NCBI RefSeq assembly: GCF_009600885.1
Contig: NZ_VCLA01000155.1
Coordinates: 1-64,000, forward strand
Length of the DNA stretch: 64,000 nucleotides
Source of the DNA: Streptomyces jumonjinensis
GTDB taxonomy: Bacteria > Actinomycetota > Actinomycetes > Streptomycetales > Streptomycetaceae
Reading direction: 5' to 3'
Position numbers and translations under genes: made by a program. Shown piece after piece: positions 8,779 through 20,216 of this stretch. The notes under the pieces are model-generated. The model was not told the origin of the DNA. It worked only from the letters and a program-made list of their open reading frames with translations, and ran no database searches. Numbering within the stretch: position 1 is the stretch's first letter; each line of letters opens with the position of its first letter.

Positions 8779-9347
8779 TGTACGACCCGACCGGCCATCT
8801 GCTGCTGACGCCCATCGACCCGGAGGCTCCGGCTCGTGTCCGCAGGCTGAGTGAGCTCGGCTTCGGGGACCGCCCGGACCCCGACTTCGACCGATTCGCC
8901 GACCATCTCGCGGCGGTCACCGGTGCGCCGTACTCCATGGTCAACTTCATCGACGAGAACCGGCAGTACTTCGCCGGACTGCACACCCCCTCCGGTGCGC
9001 ACAAGGGCTGCGATCTGACGGCGGCTGCCGCGTCCAGCGGCGCCGTGAGCCGTTTCATGGCCCGTGACCACGGCTACTGCCCGCATGTGGTGGTGCGGCG
9101 CAAAGCACTGGTGCTGGAGGACGTCTGCGACTATCCGCGATTCGCGGGGAATCCGGTGGTGGACGAGATCGGCATCCGGTCCTATCTCGGCGCGCCGCTG
9201 ATCGATCGCACCGGTATCGCCCTGGGCACGATCTGTGTCGTCGACACCGAGCCGAGGCCCTGGGGACGGGCGGGGCTGGAGACCATCAAGACGCTCGCCG
9301 CCGAACTGGTCGGGCAGATCCACCGGCGCGAGGACCGCGGGATCTGA
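8775..9347 (+). CDS. Conservon-linked GAF-domain protein
   Basis: A 190-residue single-GAF protein, translationally coupled to cvnD through ATGA. It contains FADHLAAVTGAPYSMVNFIDENRQYFAGL, then VLEDVCDYPRFAGNPVVDEIGIRSYLGAPLI, typical of GAF proteins adjacent to conservons. Some conservons carry a cytochrome P450 as the fifth gene; here the fifth gene is the GAF sensor. Ligand unknown. A terminator hairpin follows within 15 bp. Confidence 0.85.
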   Translation: MMYDPTGHLLLTPIDPEAPARVRRLSELGFGDRPDPDFDRFADHLAAVTGAPYSMVNFIDENRQYFAGLHTPSGAHKGCDLTAAAASSGAVSRFMARDHGYCPHVVVRRKALVLEDVCDYPRFAGNPVVDEIGIRSYLGAPLIDRTGIALGTICVVDTEPRPWGRAGLETIKTLAAELVGQIHRREDRGI

Positions 9348-9360
9348 GCACGGTCCGGCA

Positions 9361-9403
9361 GGTGGCTCCCGGGCTTCCGCCCCGCTCTCCCCGGGGAGCC
9401 ACC
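9361..9403 (+). terminator. Hairpin terminator ending the conservon
   Basis: A perfect 10-bp inverted repeat, ggtggctccc at 9361-9370 and gggagccacc at 9394-9403, lies just after the GAF gene and before the convergent acyl-CoA dehydrogenase gene. Confidence 0.65.
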
Positions 9404-9513
9404 GCCGGGCCGGCGTCGGCCCAGCCGCTTCAGCCGGGTCGGCGGAAGCGGCCGAACGGCCGGATCTGCTGAAGCGGCCGGGATCGGTCATGACGTCCGG
9501 GGCGGGCTGTCGA

Positions 9514-9549
9514 GCGTCTCAGGCTCGGACCGCGTCTCAGGCTCGGACC
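9514..9549. repeat. Perfect 18-bp tandem duplication
   Basis: gcgtctcaggctcggacc is repeated head-to-tail at 9514-9531 and 9532-9549 between two convergent genes. Confidence 0.8.
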
Positions 9550-9559
9550 GCGCGCCCCC

Positions 9560-10756
9560 TCAGACGGCCGCCTCCAGCCGGACCGCTTCGGACAGCCGTT
9601 GCGACCACTGTCCCTTCGCCGTGCCGAGCGCCACCTCGGCGAGGCGCAGCAGCTGGATGTCGGAGGTGCCGGCCGGTGCGAACATATGGAGCGCGTCGCG
9701 CAGATAGCGCTCGATGGGCCGGTCGGTGAAGAGACCGGCCGCCGCGTGTATCTCCATCGCGTTCCGCGCCGAGTCGATCGCCGACTCGACATTGATCAGT
9801 TTGGCGTTCATCAGCTCCGCGTCGCACGGCAGCCCCTGATCGAGCAGATACACCGCGTGATACGCGGCGAGCCTGGCCGTCATCAGCCGTGACTGGAGCT
9901 TGCCCAGCTTGAGTTTGATGGACGGCAGATCGTGCAGCGGCTTGCCATAGCGGTACCGCTGTGCGCAGAACGCCGTGGTCTCGTCCAGGATCGCCTGATG
10001 GATGCCGAGCGATACGGCGGTGAGATTCGCCCTCCCGTAGAGCACGCTGGAGGAGTACGCCACGCTCAGCCCGTCGCCCTCCTCGCCGAGGCGGTTGCGC
10101 ACCGGGACGCGGCAGTCACGGAAGTACAGCTCCCCGAAGCTGAAACCGTGGAGTCCCAGCGAGGGGAGCTGCTCTCCGGTGCTGAACCCAGGGCGATCGG
10201 ACTCGACCAGAAACGCCGTCAGCCCTCCCGACCCGGGTCCGGTTCTGACCACCACCCCATGCAGATCGCCCACATGGCTGTTGCCGACATACACCTTTCG
10301 GCCATTGAGGATGTACTCATCGCCGTCCCGGACGGCGGTGGCGCTCATGCCCAGCACATGGCCGCCGGACTCCGGCTCGGTCACGGCGATCGTCGGCAGG
10401 CATTCCCCCGCCGCGATGAGCGGCAGCCATGCCTTCTTCTGTTCCTCGCTGCCGAAATGAAGGATCTTGGCGACGCCCAGCTGGGATGCCTGGACCATCG
10501 CGCCCATCGCCCCGCTCACCCGGGACAGCTCCTCGATGATGATCGTCTTGGCGAGGTGTCCCGCCCCCATTCCCCCGTGATCGCGGCTGATCGTGGCCCC
10601 GAGCCAGCCCTGTCGGGCTATCAGTCGGGAGAGCTCCAGATGCGCGGAGCGCGAAGCCTCCATGGCGGGGATCCGCGGGCGCACCTCCCTCTCGGCGAAG
10701 TCCCGGACGTTGCCGCGTAGCTGATGGTGAAGCCGACTGGTGAAGTACCCGTCCAT
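9560..10756 (-). CDS. Acyl-CoA dehydrogenase-like flavoprotein lacking the usual catalytic Glu
   Basis: A 398-residue protein with full ACAD architecture: N-terminal helical domain (FAEREVRPRIPAMEA), beta domain (AVTEPESGGH, FAD-binding TAFLVESDRPGFS) and C-terminal helical domain (RYRYGKPLHDLPSIK, EIHAAAGLFTDRPIERYLRDAL). Where medium/short-chain enzymes have YEGTS with the catalytic base, this one reads FAPAGTSDIQ (Ala). The alternative isovaleryl-type position reads LYGRANL, also without Glu. It may act on an unusual or carrier-bound substrate or be a non-dehydrogenating flavoprotein. ATG 10756 is supported by AGAGGAAGG 9 bases upstream; the longer open frame to 11449 is non-coding in character. 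Confidence 0.88.
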   Translation of the reverse strand: MDGYFTSRLHHQLRGNVRDFAEREVRPRIPAMEASRSAHLELSRLIARQGWLGATISRDHGGMGAGHLAKTIIIEELSRVSGAMGAMVQASQLGVAKILHFGSEEQKKAWLPLIAAGECLPTIAVTEPESGGHVLGMSATAVRDGDEYILNGRKVYVGNSHVGDLHGVVVRTGPGSGGLTAFLVESDRPGFSTGEQLPSLGLHGFSFGELYFRDCRVPVRNRLGEEGDGLSVAYSSSVLYGRANLTAVSLGIHQAILDETTAFCAQRYRYGKPLHDLPSIKLKLGKLQSRLMTARLAAYHAVYLLDQGLPCDAELMNAKLINVESAIDSARNAMEIHAAAGLFTDRPIERYLRDALHMFAPAGTSDIQLLRLAEVALGTAKGQWSQRLSEAVRLEAAV

Positions 10757-11791
10757 CGCGAGCCTTCCTCTGTGAAACGCCTGCTCGGGCAATTGTTCGA
10801 GCAGGTGGTACGTCGGCAGAGATCCCCGTGCCGAGGGCCGACCACCTCGGTTACTGCCGTGTACGGCATTCCCTCCGTGGTTCTGTGTGCCACATGCCAG
10901 GAGCGATGGATTCTCGGCGCATAGGCACCGAGCGACGGCAAGACGTCTCAGGCGTGCACAGATACGACATCCGGCACCATCTGAAGAACCGATACGGCAT
11001 AGACCTGGACGGAAGTGGACGCATCTGAGCAGGGCGATTGGAGTGCAGAACCAGCCGTACCGGCGCGTGGGGGCTTTCAGCAGCATGTAAGACAAGAGTG
11101 GTTGCGAACAGCGCACAAAAGGGCGCACTTTGAACCGCGCGCCCCGTTGTCGACGGTGAGGGGCGTCATGACTTCGCCCTGATATGCGGGTAATGCCGGG
11201 GAAAGCCGGGGGTCCTCCCGTCATGTTCCGGGGCGCGCGAACCGCTGAACGCGAGCTGATTTCACACCTGCTGCTCCAAAACGTTCGCCGAAAGCTTCCG
11301 CACCACCGTCCGGTTCGCCTCTGCGCCGAGCTCCGGAGTGTCGGGAACCCATGCCTTGCCCCGTCCCGCCACACAGCTCCGGCCCGCCCTCGCGACGCCC
11401 TTGGCCGGAAGAGGCTGTCGGGAGGCGGAGGCCGGGCGGCCGACGACACTCCCCGGCACCCTCGGTCAGCCGGGGCCCGCCGAAACTTCGGGCCGGCCTA
11501 TTGACCGTGTGCACAGGCAGTCATTAGCGTGGCGACGCTCCGTCGGAAAGCGCTTTCTGCCGGTGTTCTCCCGTCCTCTCCGAATGCCGCACCGTTCAGC
11601 GGACCGCACCGTCCAACAGGTCGGACCTCCACCGGACCGCACTGTCCAACAGGCCGGACCGTCCCCCGTCGTCTCGCACGGGCGGTGTGATCCGGGACCG
11701 CGCGGACGGCCCGGCGATCACATGACGCCCGCTGGGACGCGGAGGCCCGCGGCCGATGCCCTGACCACTCCGGAGACCGGAGGAGTTGACC
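10757..11791. other. About 1 kb without a recognisable gene
   Basis: This stretch holds the acyl-CoA dehydrogenase promoter on one side and the ABC importer promoter on the other. Open frames here lack start signals or family features. A short minus-strand reading ending at 11262 (DTPELGAEANRTVVRKL) looks protein-like and could be a gene remnant, but nothing supports it further. No TPP-type riboswitch core was found ahead of the importer. Confidence 0.5.
11600..11660. repeat. Two 28-bp direct repeats upstream of the ABC importer
   Basis: Copies at 11600-11627 and 11633-11660 start cggaccgcac and end cggacc, with 26 of 28 bases identical and a 33-bp period (about three helix turns). They lie 130-190 bp upstream of the permease start. 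The spacing suits a repeated regulator site. Confidence 0.6.
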
Positions 11792-12643
11792 GTGAGTCAG
11801 AGCGCCACCGACGCCCCGCCCGGCAGGGCGGCGGCCGGAGCCGTCCGGCGGAAGGGGCCGCTCACCAGAGCCGCCGAGCGGAGCTGGCGTCCCGCCGCCC
11901 TGCTGCTGGCCTGTTCCGGCGTCTGGTGGGCGGTCGCCGCCGCCGAACTGGTCGAGCCCTATCTCATTCCCTCACCCGCGGCGACCTTCGACGTACTGAC
12001 GGGGAAGGCGGACTATCTCTGGCAGCACACCTGGGTCACGACCTACGAGACCCTGATCGGCTTCGCGCTCGCCGCCGCCGTCGGAGTGCTCACCGCCGTG
12101 ATCATGGTGTATTCGTCCACCGTGGAGCGGACCCTCTACCCGATTCTGCTGATCGCCCAGGTCGTCCCCAAGATCGCCATCGCGCCCCTGTTCGTGGTCT
12201 GGCTCGGCTTCGGTGTCGCGCCCAAGATCCTCATCGCCGTGCTCATCGCCTTCTTCCCCGTGGTCATCTCCATGGTGACCGGGCTCAAGGCGGTCGACCC
12301 GGAGATGCTCCAGCTCTCCGCCACCATGGGCGCGAGCCCCTGGCAGACCTTCGTCAAGATCCGCTTCCCGGCCTCGCTGCCGTATCTCTTCTCCGGGCTC
12401 AAGGTCGCCGTCACACTCGCCGTGACCGGCGCCGTCGTCGGCGAGTTCGTCGGTGCGAACGAAGGGCTCGGCTACGTCATCCTCCAGGCCAACGGAAACC
12501 TCGACACCCCGATGCTCTTCGCGGGGCTGCTCGTGATGTCGCTCATCGGCGTGATCCTCTTCGCGCTGGTCGAGGCGGCCGAGAAACTGCTGCTCCCCTG
12601 GCATGCAAGCCGCCGGGACACAAGCGTCACCGCCGCCTACTGA
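11792..12643 (+). CDS. ABC transporter permease (SsuC/ThiX type)
   Basis: A 283-residue inner-membrane permease of the binding-protein-dependent family with about six hydrophobic segments. The EAA loop reads MGASPWQTFVKIRFPASLPYLFSG near residue 180, and the family's VVGEFVGANEGLGYVI follows. GTG 11792 is preferred over TTG 11786 because the GGAGGAG Shine-Dalgarno ends at 11785. It heads a three-gene importer operon with the lipoprotein and the ATPase. Substrate not shown; the family takes up aliphatic sulfonates, taurine, nitrate or thiamine pyrimidine precursors. Confidence 0.9.
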   Translation: MSQSATDAPPGRAAAGAVRRKGPLTRAAERSWRPAALLLACSGVWWAVAAAELVEPYLIPSPAATFDVLTGKADYLWQHTWVTTYETLIGFALAAAVGVLTAVIMVYSSTVERTLYPILLIAQVVPKIAIAPLFVVWLGFGVAPKILIAVLIAFFPVVISMVTGLKAVDPEMLQLSATMGASPWQTFVKIRFPASLPYLFSGLKVAVTLAVTGAVVGEFVGANEGLGYVILQANGNLDTPMLFAGLLVMSLIGVILFALVEAAEKLLLPWHASRRDTSVTAAY

Positions 12644-12702
12644 CGAGCCGCCGACCGGCTGTGCGGCCGGGGGCGGGCCCACGCCGACGAGAAGGATCAG
12701 CC

Positions 12703-13725
12703 ATGACCGCGCGCAGACTCCTGACCGGCCTCGTTCCGCTGCTCCTGGTCACCGCAACGGCCTGCGGCGGGGACGGCCCGGACCGGACCGTCACCGCATC
12801 GGGCAAGGAACTCGACCGGGTCACACTGACCCTCAACTGGTACCCCTACGGCGAACACGCGCCCTTCTACTACGGCAAACAGCGGAAGATCTTCGAGAAG
12901 CACGGCATCGATCTCACCATCCGCGCGGGTCAGGGCTCCCAGAAGACGGTGCAGGCGACCGGCGCGGGCCAGAGCGACTTCGGCTGGGCCGACACCCCCG
13001 CCCTTCTCTCCGGCGTCGACTCCGGCGTCAAGGCCAGAAGCCTCGGCGTCTTCCTCCAGACCACTCCGTCGTCCGTGCAGTTCTTCGCCTCCGAGAACAT
13101 CACCTCGCCCGCCGACCTCACGGGCAGGACCATCGCGGGCACCGCGGGCGACGCCCTGTCCAGGACGTTCCCGGTCTTTCTGCGGAAGAACGGCCTCAGC
13201 CCGTCCGATGTCACGGTCCAGAACACCGACCCGGCGGGCAAGATCGCCGCGGTGGTCTCCGGCCGGACGGACGCACTGCTCGGCTACGCCAGCGACCAGG
13301 GCCCCATCATGGCGAACAAGGCCGGGAAGAAGGTCGGCTATCTGCGCTTCTCCGAGCACGGGCTCAACTTCTACTCCAACGGCCTGATCGTCGGCGAGCG
13401 CTATCTCGCCGCCGAGAAGGGGGTGGCCACCCGGATGACGGCGGCGGTCAGCGAGGCGTTCGCCGCCGCCGAGAGAGCACCGGGACCCGCCGTCGCCGCG
13501 ATGGCGGGAGCGAGCGAGCAGCTCCCACCGGAGAAGGTCCTCTCCGAGCAGCTCGCGACCACGCTCACCCTGCTCCACACCCCGGCGACCCGGGGCAGGC
13601 CCCCCGGCGTCAACACCGAGGCCGACTGGCGGCGGACCATCGACGTCTTCGCCGAGGCGGGTCTGGTCAAGAACCCCGGGCCCGTGGCGGACTACTGGGA
13701 GAGCGCCGCCGCTCCGAAGGGATGA
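12703..13725 (+). CDS. ABC transporter substrate-binding lipoprotein, NMT1/THI5-like
   Basis: A 340-residue extracellular lipoprotein. The signal peptide MTARRLLTGLVPLLLVTATAC ends in a lipobox with Cys near residue 21. The mature domain begins VTLTLNWYPYGEHAPFYYGK, close to the pyrimidine-precursor and SsuA-like binding proteins. It has FASENITSPADLTGRTIAG and a C-terminal WRRTIDVFAEAGLVK. ATG 12703 has GAAGGA upstream. It is followed directly by the ATPase gene through an ATGA overlap. A thiamine precursor such as HMP/FAMP is the best guess from similarity to ThiY, but sulfonates remain possible. Confidence 0.88.
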   Translation: MTARRLLTGLVPLLLVTATACGGDGPDRTVTASGKELDRVTLTLNWYPYGEHAPFYYGKQRKIFEKHGIDLTIRAGQGSQKTVQATGAGQSDFGWADTPALLSGVDSGVKARSLGVFLQTTPSSVQFFASENITSPADLTGRTIAGTAGDALSRTFPVFLRKNGLSPSDVTVQNTDPAGKIAAVVSGRTDALLGYASDQGPIMANKAGKKVGYLRFSEHGLNFYSNGLIVGERYLAAEKGVATRMTAAVSEAFAAAERAPGPAVAAMAGASEQLPPEKVLSEQLATTLTLLHTPATRGRPPGVNTEADWRRTIDVFAEAGLVKNPGPVADYWESAAAPKG

Positions 13726-13727
13726 CG

Positions 13728-14564
13728 ATGGAGAGAAGGACCACGGCGAGCGAACCCGCCCCCACCGCAGGTCAGGCCCCGGGCGGGCGAGTCGCCCCGG
13801 CGGTACGCCTCGACGGCGTCCGCGTCCGGTTCCACACGAAGACCCGCGATGTCACCGCGCTCAGCGAGGTCGGCCTCGATGTCGCGGCGGGGGAGTTCAT
13901 CGCCATCGTCGGCCCCTCGGGCTGTGGAAAGTCCACCCTGCTGAAGCTGGTCGCCGGACTGCTGGCCCCCACGGCGGGCGAGGTACGGCTGAACGGCGAA
14001 CGGGTGCGCGGACCCCGCCATGACATCGGATACGTCTTCCAGCGCGCCGCCCTCCTGGAGTGGCGCTCGGCACGGCGCAACATCCTGCTCCAGGCGGAGA
14101 TGCGCGGGCTGCCGCCCGCTGCCGCCCGCCGCCGCGCGGACGAGCTGATCACCATGACCGGCCTCGACGGCTTCGCGGACGCCTATCCGCACGAGCTGTC
14201 GGGGGGCATGCAGCAGCGCGTGGCGCTCTGCCGGGCGCTGCTCCACAAGCCTCCGGTGCTGCTGATGGACGAGCCGTTCGGCGCGCTCGACGCGCTGACC
14301 CGCGAGCAGATGAACACCGAGCTGAACCGCGTCCGGCGGGAGACCGGCCCCACCGTACTGCTGGTCACCCACTCCATCCCGGAGGCGTGCTACCTCGCGG
14401 ACCGGGTGGTGGTGATGAGCCCCCGGCCGGGCACCGTCACCGAGATCATCGAGGTGGGGCTGCCGGCCGAGCGCGACTATACGGAGACCATGGAGCGCCC
14501 CGAGTTCCGCGAGGCCGCCGGACGCATCCGCACCCTGCTCGGCTCGGTCTCGGCCCACCACTGA
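13728..14564 (+). CDS. ABC transporter ATP-binding protein (SsuB/TauB type)
   Basis: A 278-residue cytoplasmic ATPase energising the importer. Walker A GPSGCGKST near residue 60, Q-loop YVFQRAALLEWRSARRNI, signature LSGGMQQR, Walker B VLLMDEPFGALDALTR, and H-loop VTHSIPEA are all intact. A GAAGGG sequence 6 bases before ATG 13728 favours that start, though ATG 13722 overlaps the lipoprotein stop (ATGA). The C-terminal ERDYTETMERPEF segment is typical of the sulfonate/taurine/ThiZ ATPases. Confidence 0.92.
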   Translation: MERRTTASEPAPTAGQAPGGRVAPAVRLDGVRVRFHTKTRDVTALSEVGLDVAAGEFIAIVGPSGCGKSTLLKLVAGLLAPTAGEVRLNGERVRGPRHDIGYVFQRAALLEWRSARRNILLQAEMRGLPPAAARRRADELITMTGLDGFADAYPHELSGGMQQRVALCRALLHKPPVLLMDEPFGALDALTREQMNTELNRVRRETGPTVLLVTHSIPEACYLADRVVVMSPRPGTVTEIIEVGLPAERDYTETMERPEFREAAGRIRTLLGSVSAHH

Positions 14565-14925
14565 AGGAGCCCTGGGCCCCACGGGGCAGCTGATCCGCGA
14601 CGGAGGGTCCCGTCCGCTACCGAGTGATGACCTACGGCTACTCATGGTGCTCGCGATGCTGACGGGGCCGGCCGTAGCCGGGTGGGCCGCCGGGAGAGCG
14701 AAAGCGTTCCCTGCCCATGCCGCCCAGCACGCGCCCGCCCACCCCGGGCAACGCCCCGCGGCCGGGCCGGGCTCCCCGCCCCGGGGCCCGGCCCACCCGG
14801 TCGCGCGATCCGGCCGTCCGGTCGCCCGCGGCCCGGCCCCGCGAAGCGGTTCGTGACCACGGCTCGGAGTGCGGTATTGTTCTCATGCGCGTTCAGCCAG
14901 GGGAAACCCCAGGTCAGACGGGCAT
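14565..14925. other. Intergenic stretch before tRNA-Pro
   Basis: About 360 bp without a supported gene. It is extremely GC-rich and contains a hairpin, gccgggcc at 14761-14768 with ggcccggc at 14785-14792, that could end importer transcription. A tattgt at 14875-14880 with gtgacc 16 bp upstream is a weak promoter candidate for the tRNA. Confidence 0.45.
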
Positions 14926-14980
<55 letters not shown>

Positions 14981-15002
<22 letters not shown>

Positions 15003-15372
15003 GCGTTTTCGCAGGTCGTAGGCGGTATCGGAGAAATCCGGTACCGCCTTTCGGTATTTCTTGGGGACCATTGAGCCCAGCGGCGTCTGCCGGGGAGTGC
15101 TGGGGGCAAGGGCAGGCTGGCCGGGGTGCGGACGGGGTTGAGGTAGGTGGTGAGGGCGGTGCCTGCTTCGGTGATCTTGCGCATGTCGGGGTGAAGGTAG
15201 CGCTGGGTGGTGAGCAGGGAGCCGTGTCCGGCGATCTTGCGGAGGACGTGGGCGGGGACGCCGGCTCGGTGAGCCAGGTGAGCCCGGTGTGGCGGAGGTC
15301 GTGGGTCTTGAGTTCCAAGGCGCGCAGGGCGGACGGATTGATCCGAAGAAGCGCGGCGAGTTCCTCGGTCGT
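14981..15372 (-). pseudogene. Decayed tyrosine-recombinase integrase (C-terminal part) at tRNA-Pro
   Basis: Reading leftwards, residues LKTHDLRHTGLTWLTE carry the catalytic Arg of a phage/ICE integrase. One base is then missing near 15264, and the next frame continues AHVLRKIAGHGSLLTTQRYLHPD with the catalytic His and Tyr, then MRKITEAGTALTTYL. The frame runs into the tRNA 3' end, the usual place for an integrase beside its attachment site. Immediately N-terminal is TTEELAALLRINPSALRA, which looks like an excisionase helix-turn-helix, so a deletion may have fused xis to int. No N-terminal integrase domain is present. Cannot be functional. Confidence 0.8.
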
Positions 15373-15374
15373 AA

Positions 15375-15590
15375 CGGGCTATCCGCGGCTATCTCGACCG
15401 GCTGGAGCCCGTCCTGGCGGGCTGGGCGCCGCGGATCGCCTCGCCGCGGCAGGTCATGCCCGAGGATGTACGTGCCGCGGCCTGGGCCGAACCGGCCCGG
15501 ACCCGGGCCGTGCTGGTCGCTCTGCGCTCCCAGCACCGCACGCTCAAACGCGAGCGGGCGGTGCTGACAGCGACTGTGGGAGGTGTGGCC
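15375..15590 (+). pseudogene. Fragment of a second tyrosine recombinase (core-binding domain)
   Basis: Frame-3 reading RGYLDRLEPVLAGWAPRIAS then MPEDVRAAAWAE and VLVALRSQHRTLKRERAVL resembles the core-binding domain of another Streptomyces recombinase type, where ALRSLFxALKRER is common. There is no start codon context, it begins directly at the end of the integrase relic, and no catalytic domain follows. It is on the opposite strand, so it is a separate insertion remnant. Confidence 0.5.
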
Positions 15591-15991
15591 TCCGTATCGT
15601 CTGCACGACCCGGACAACAGAGTGGAAGCCGTCAGCGGCACTTCGGGCTCATGATTCGGGGGACCACGGGACGGGGCGTGCCACCGGCGGTGCCTTCAAC
15701 AGCGGTGCGTACCGGTCGGCTCCGTCGGCGATCCGCGGCTCGGCGAGCGTCACCTGGCCGCCGTCCCCCCCCAGGATCCCGGCGACCGGATCGGGCAGCC
15801 CTGACCTGCTGCTGAATGGAATGGGCGCCGACGGACCGCAAGAGGTCCCGGTCCTGGGCGGATGGTGCGCTGTCGTGCCATTTCCTGAGCACGGAGAGAC
15901 AAGTCGGTCGGTCGGGGCGGTCGTAACTTCGGGGTGTGCCGAGCCGCGGGAATGCGGCAGGCGCGGTACCGACCGTTCCGAGAGGACCCTT
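15591..15991. other. Intergenic region ahead of the hydrolase operon
   Basis: About 400 bp without a supported gene. It must hold the promoter of the 15992-25820 operon. The stretch near 15901-15930 has repeated tcgg units (gtcggtcggtcgg) of possible regulatory use. A minus-strand reading (LAEPRIADGADRYAPLLKA) may be another gene remnant; unproven. Confidence 0.4.
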
Positions 15992-16654
15992 ATGTTCGAC
16001 ATCACCAAGGTGCAGGCTGCCCCGAGCGGGGATCTGCTCACGCCCGACAACGCGGTCATGCTCTTCGTGGACCACCAGCCGCAGATGTTCTTCGGCACCG
16101 GGAGCGGCGATCGCGCCGCGATCATCAACAGCACCGTGGGTCTCGCCAAGGCGGCTCGGGCGTTCGAGGTGCCCACCGTCCTGACCACGGTGGCCGCCGA
16201 GTCGTTCTCCGGGCCCCTGCTGCCGCAGCTCGCCGAGGTGTTCCCCGAGCACGAGGTCATCGACCGCACGACGATGAACGCCTGGGAGGACGAGGCGCTC
16301 GTGGCGGCGGTCAGGGCGACCGGACGCAAGAAGATCATCCTCTCCGGCCTGTGGACCGAGGTCTGCCTGGTGCTGCCCGCGCTCTCCGCGCTGGAGCAGG
16401 GGTACGAGGTGTACGTGGTCTCCGACGCCTCCGGCGGCGTCAGCCCGGCCGCCCACGAGCACGCGCTGCAGCGGATGATCGCCGTCGGCGTGGTGCCGGT
16501 GACCTGGGTGCAGGTGCTCCTTGAGCTGCAGCGCGACTGGGCGCGCCAGGAGACGTACGGCGCGGTCATGGAGATCGTCAAGGCCCACGCGGGCGCCTAC
16601 GGCCTGGGTGTCGTGTACGCGCAGAGCGTCATCGGCGCCCACGCGGCCGGCTGA
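15992..16654 (+). CDS. Isochorismatase-family cysteine hydrolase (YcaC-like)
   Basis: A 220-residue cytoplasmic hydrolase. Catalytic Asp is in FVDHQPQMFF (near residue 30), Lys in RKKIILSGL, and nucleophilic Cys in TEVCLVLPALSAL (near residue 125), with the usual cis-peptide region just before it. The closest described subgroup is YcaC, whose substrate is unknown. ATG 15992 has AGAGGA 6 bases upstream. First gene of a long co-directional run; only 5 bp separate it from the DoxX gene. Confidence 0.88.
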   Translation: MFDITKVQAAPSGDLLTPDNAVMLFVDHQPQMFFGTGSGDRAAIINSTVGLAKAARAFEVPTVLTTVAAESFSGPLLPQLAEVFPEHEVIDRTTMNAWEDEALVAAVRATGRKKIILSGLWTEVCLVLPALSALEQGYEVYVVSDASGGVSPAAHEHALQRMIAVGVVPVTWVQVLLELQRDWARQETYGAVMEIVKAHAGAYGLGVVYAQSVIGAHAAG

Positions 16655-16659
16655 CCTCC

Positions 16660-17181
16660 TTGGACACCGGCATTCTGATCCTGCGTCTGCTGGTGGGCCT
16701 GCTCATCGCCGGCCATGGCGTGCAGAAGATCAGCTCGCACCTGGGCGGCAGGGGACTCGAAGGCGGCACTGAGGAGTTCCGCGCCGACGGCTTCCGCGGC
16801 GGAGCCCTCACCGCACTGGCGGCGGGCGGTGGCCAGATCGGATCGGGTCTGCTGCTCGCCGCCGGCTTCCTGACCCCGCTTGCCGCCACCGGGGCCATCG
16901 GTGTCATGACCGTCGCCCTCACCGTGAAATGGCAGAACGGCCTCTGGGTGCAGAACGACGGCTACGAGTACCCGCTCGTCCTCATCGGCACCGCCGCCGC
17001 TCTCGCCGCCACCGGACCCGGCGCCTGGTCCCTCGACACGGCCCTCGGCCTCACGCCGTATCCGCTGTGGTGGACGGCCCTCGTGCTCGCGGCGGGCGTC
17101 GGCAGCGGGTTGCTCACCCGGCTCGCACTGCACCGGCAGGCGCCGGCGGCGGCGCGGACCGCCGCCCGCGGCGAGCGCTGA
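16660..17181 (+). CDS. DoxX-family membrane protein
   Basis: A 173-residue protein with four hydrophobic segments, opening ILILRLLVGLLIAGHGVQKIS, the DoxX signature. Family members are linked to redox and thiol stress, which fits the neighbouring Dps-like protein and flavin disulfide reductase. TTG 16660 gives the normal family N-terminus and lies 5 bp after the previous stop, so translation is probably coupled. Confidence 0.87.
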   Translation: MDTGILILRLLVGLLIAGHGVQKISSHLGGRGLEGGTEEFRADGFRGGALTALAAGGGQIGSGLLLAAGFLTPLAATGAIGVMTVALTVKWQNGLWVQNDGYEYPLVLIGTAAALAATGPGAWSLDTALGLTPYPLWWTALVLAAGVGSGLLTRLALHRQAPAAARTAARGER

Positions 17182-17262
17182 CCGCGAGCCACGCAGACCG
17201 GGTCCGGCCGCTCCGCGCCCCCGACCGGACGGCCGGGCCCTCCCACCTTCCAGGAGAACTCC

Positions 17263-17846
17263 ATGGACACCACAACCATCACATCCCCGCACGGCGGCGG
17301 CCAGCCGCTGCTGCACCAGAAGGGCGCCGAGACCCAGAAGTTCGGCACGCTCAAGCAGCTGCCGATCGGCCTCGGTCACGACACCCGCATGTACGCCTGC
17401 CAGCGGCTGAACCGCGTACTCGCCGACACGCAGATCCTGTACTCCCTCTACAAGAAGCACCACTGGCTCATGCGCGGGGCGACCTTCTACTCGCTCCACC
17501 TCATGCTGGACAAGCACGCGGAGGCCCAACTGGCCATCGTGGACGCATTGGCCGAGCGGATCCAGAGCCTCGGCGGCGTCGCGGTCGGAGACCCGCGCCA
17601 TGTCTCGGAGCTGACCGCCATTCCCCGGCCGCCGACCGGCGTGGAGCCGGTACCCGTCATGCTGTCGAGGCTCCTCGACGCGCACGAGCGGATCCTGATC
17701 GACGCGCGGGACGCCGCCGCCCGGATCTCGGCAGAGGGCGACGAGGGCAGCACCGACCTGCTCGTCTCCGACGTCGTCCGCACCGGCGAGGCGCAGGTGT
17801 GGTTCCTGGCCGAGCACCTCGTGGACACCCCCCTGGTGCGCGGCTG

Positions 17847-17847
<1 letters not shown>
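17263..17847 (+). CDS. Dps/ferritin-like protein
   Basis: A 194-residue four-helix-bundle protein of the Dps family. Ferroxidase ligands of the inter-subunit type are visible: KKHHWLMRG (His) and HLMLDKHAEAQ (His, Asp, His/Glu). The first 35 residues form a flexible tail. GGAGAA lies 8 bases before ATG 17263. The expected role is iron storage with peroxide detoxification, possibly DNA binding. Its stop overlaps the next ATG (TGATG at 17845-17849). Confidence 0.9.
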
Positions 17848-20178
<2,331 letters not shown>

Positions 20179-20216
20179 GTACGCCTGCCGCTTCACCGCC
20201 CGACAAGGAACCGCAC

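Noticed and set aside
11500..11791. Thiamine pyrophosphate riboswitch before the NMT1-like importer
   Set aside because: Neither the CUGAGA core nor the conserved downstream helix is visible.
11338..12702. Upstream extension of the lipoprotein frame
   Set aside because: It would overlap the whole permease gene and remove the signal peptide from the N-terminus.
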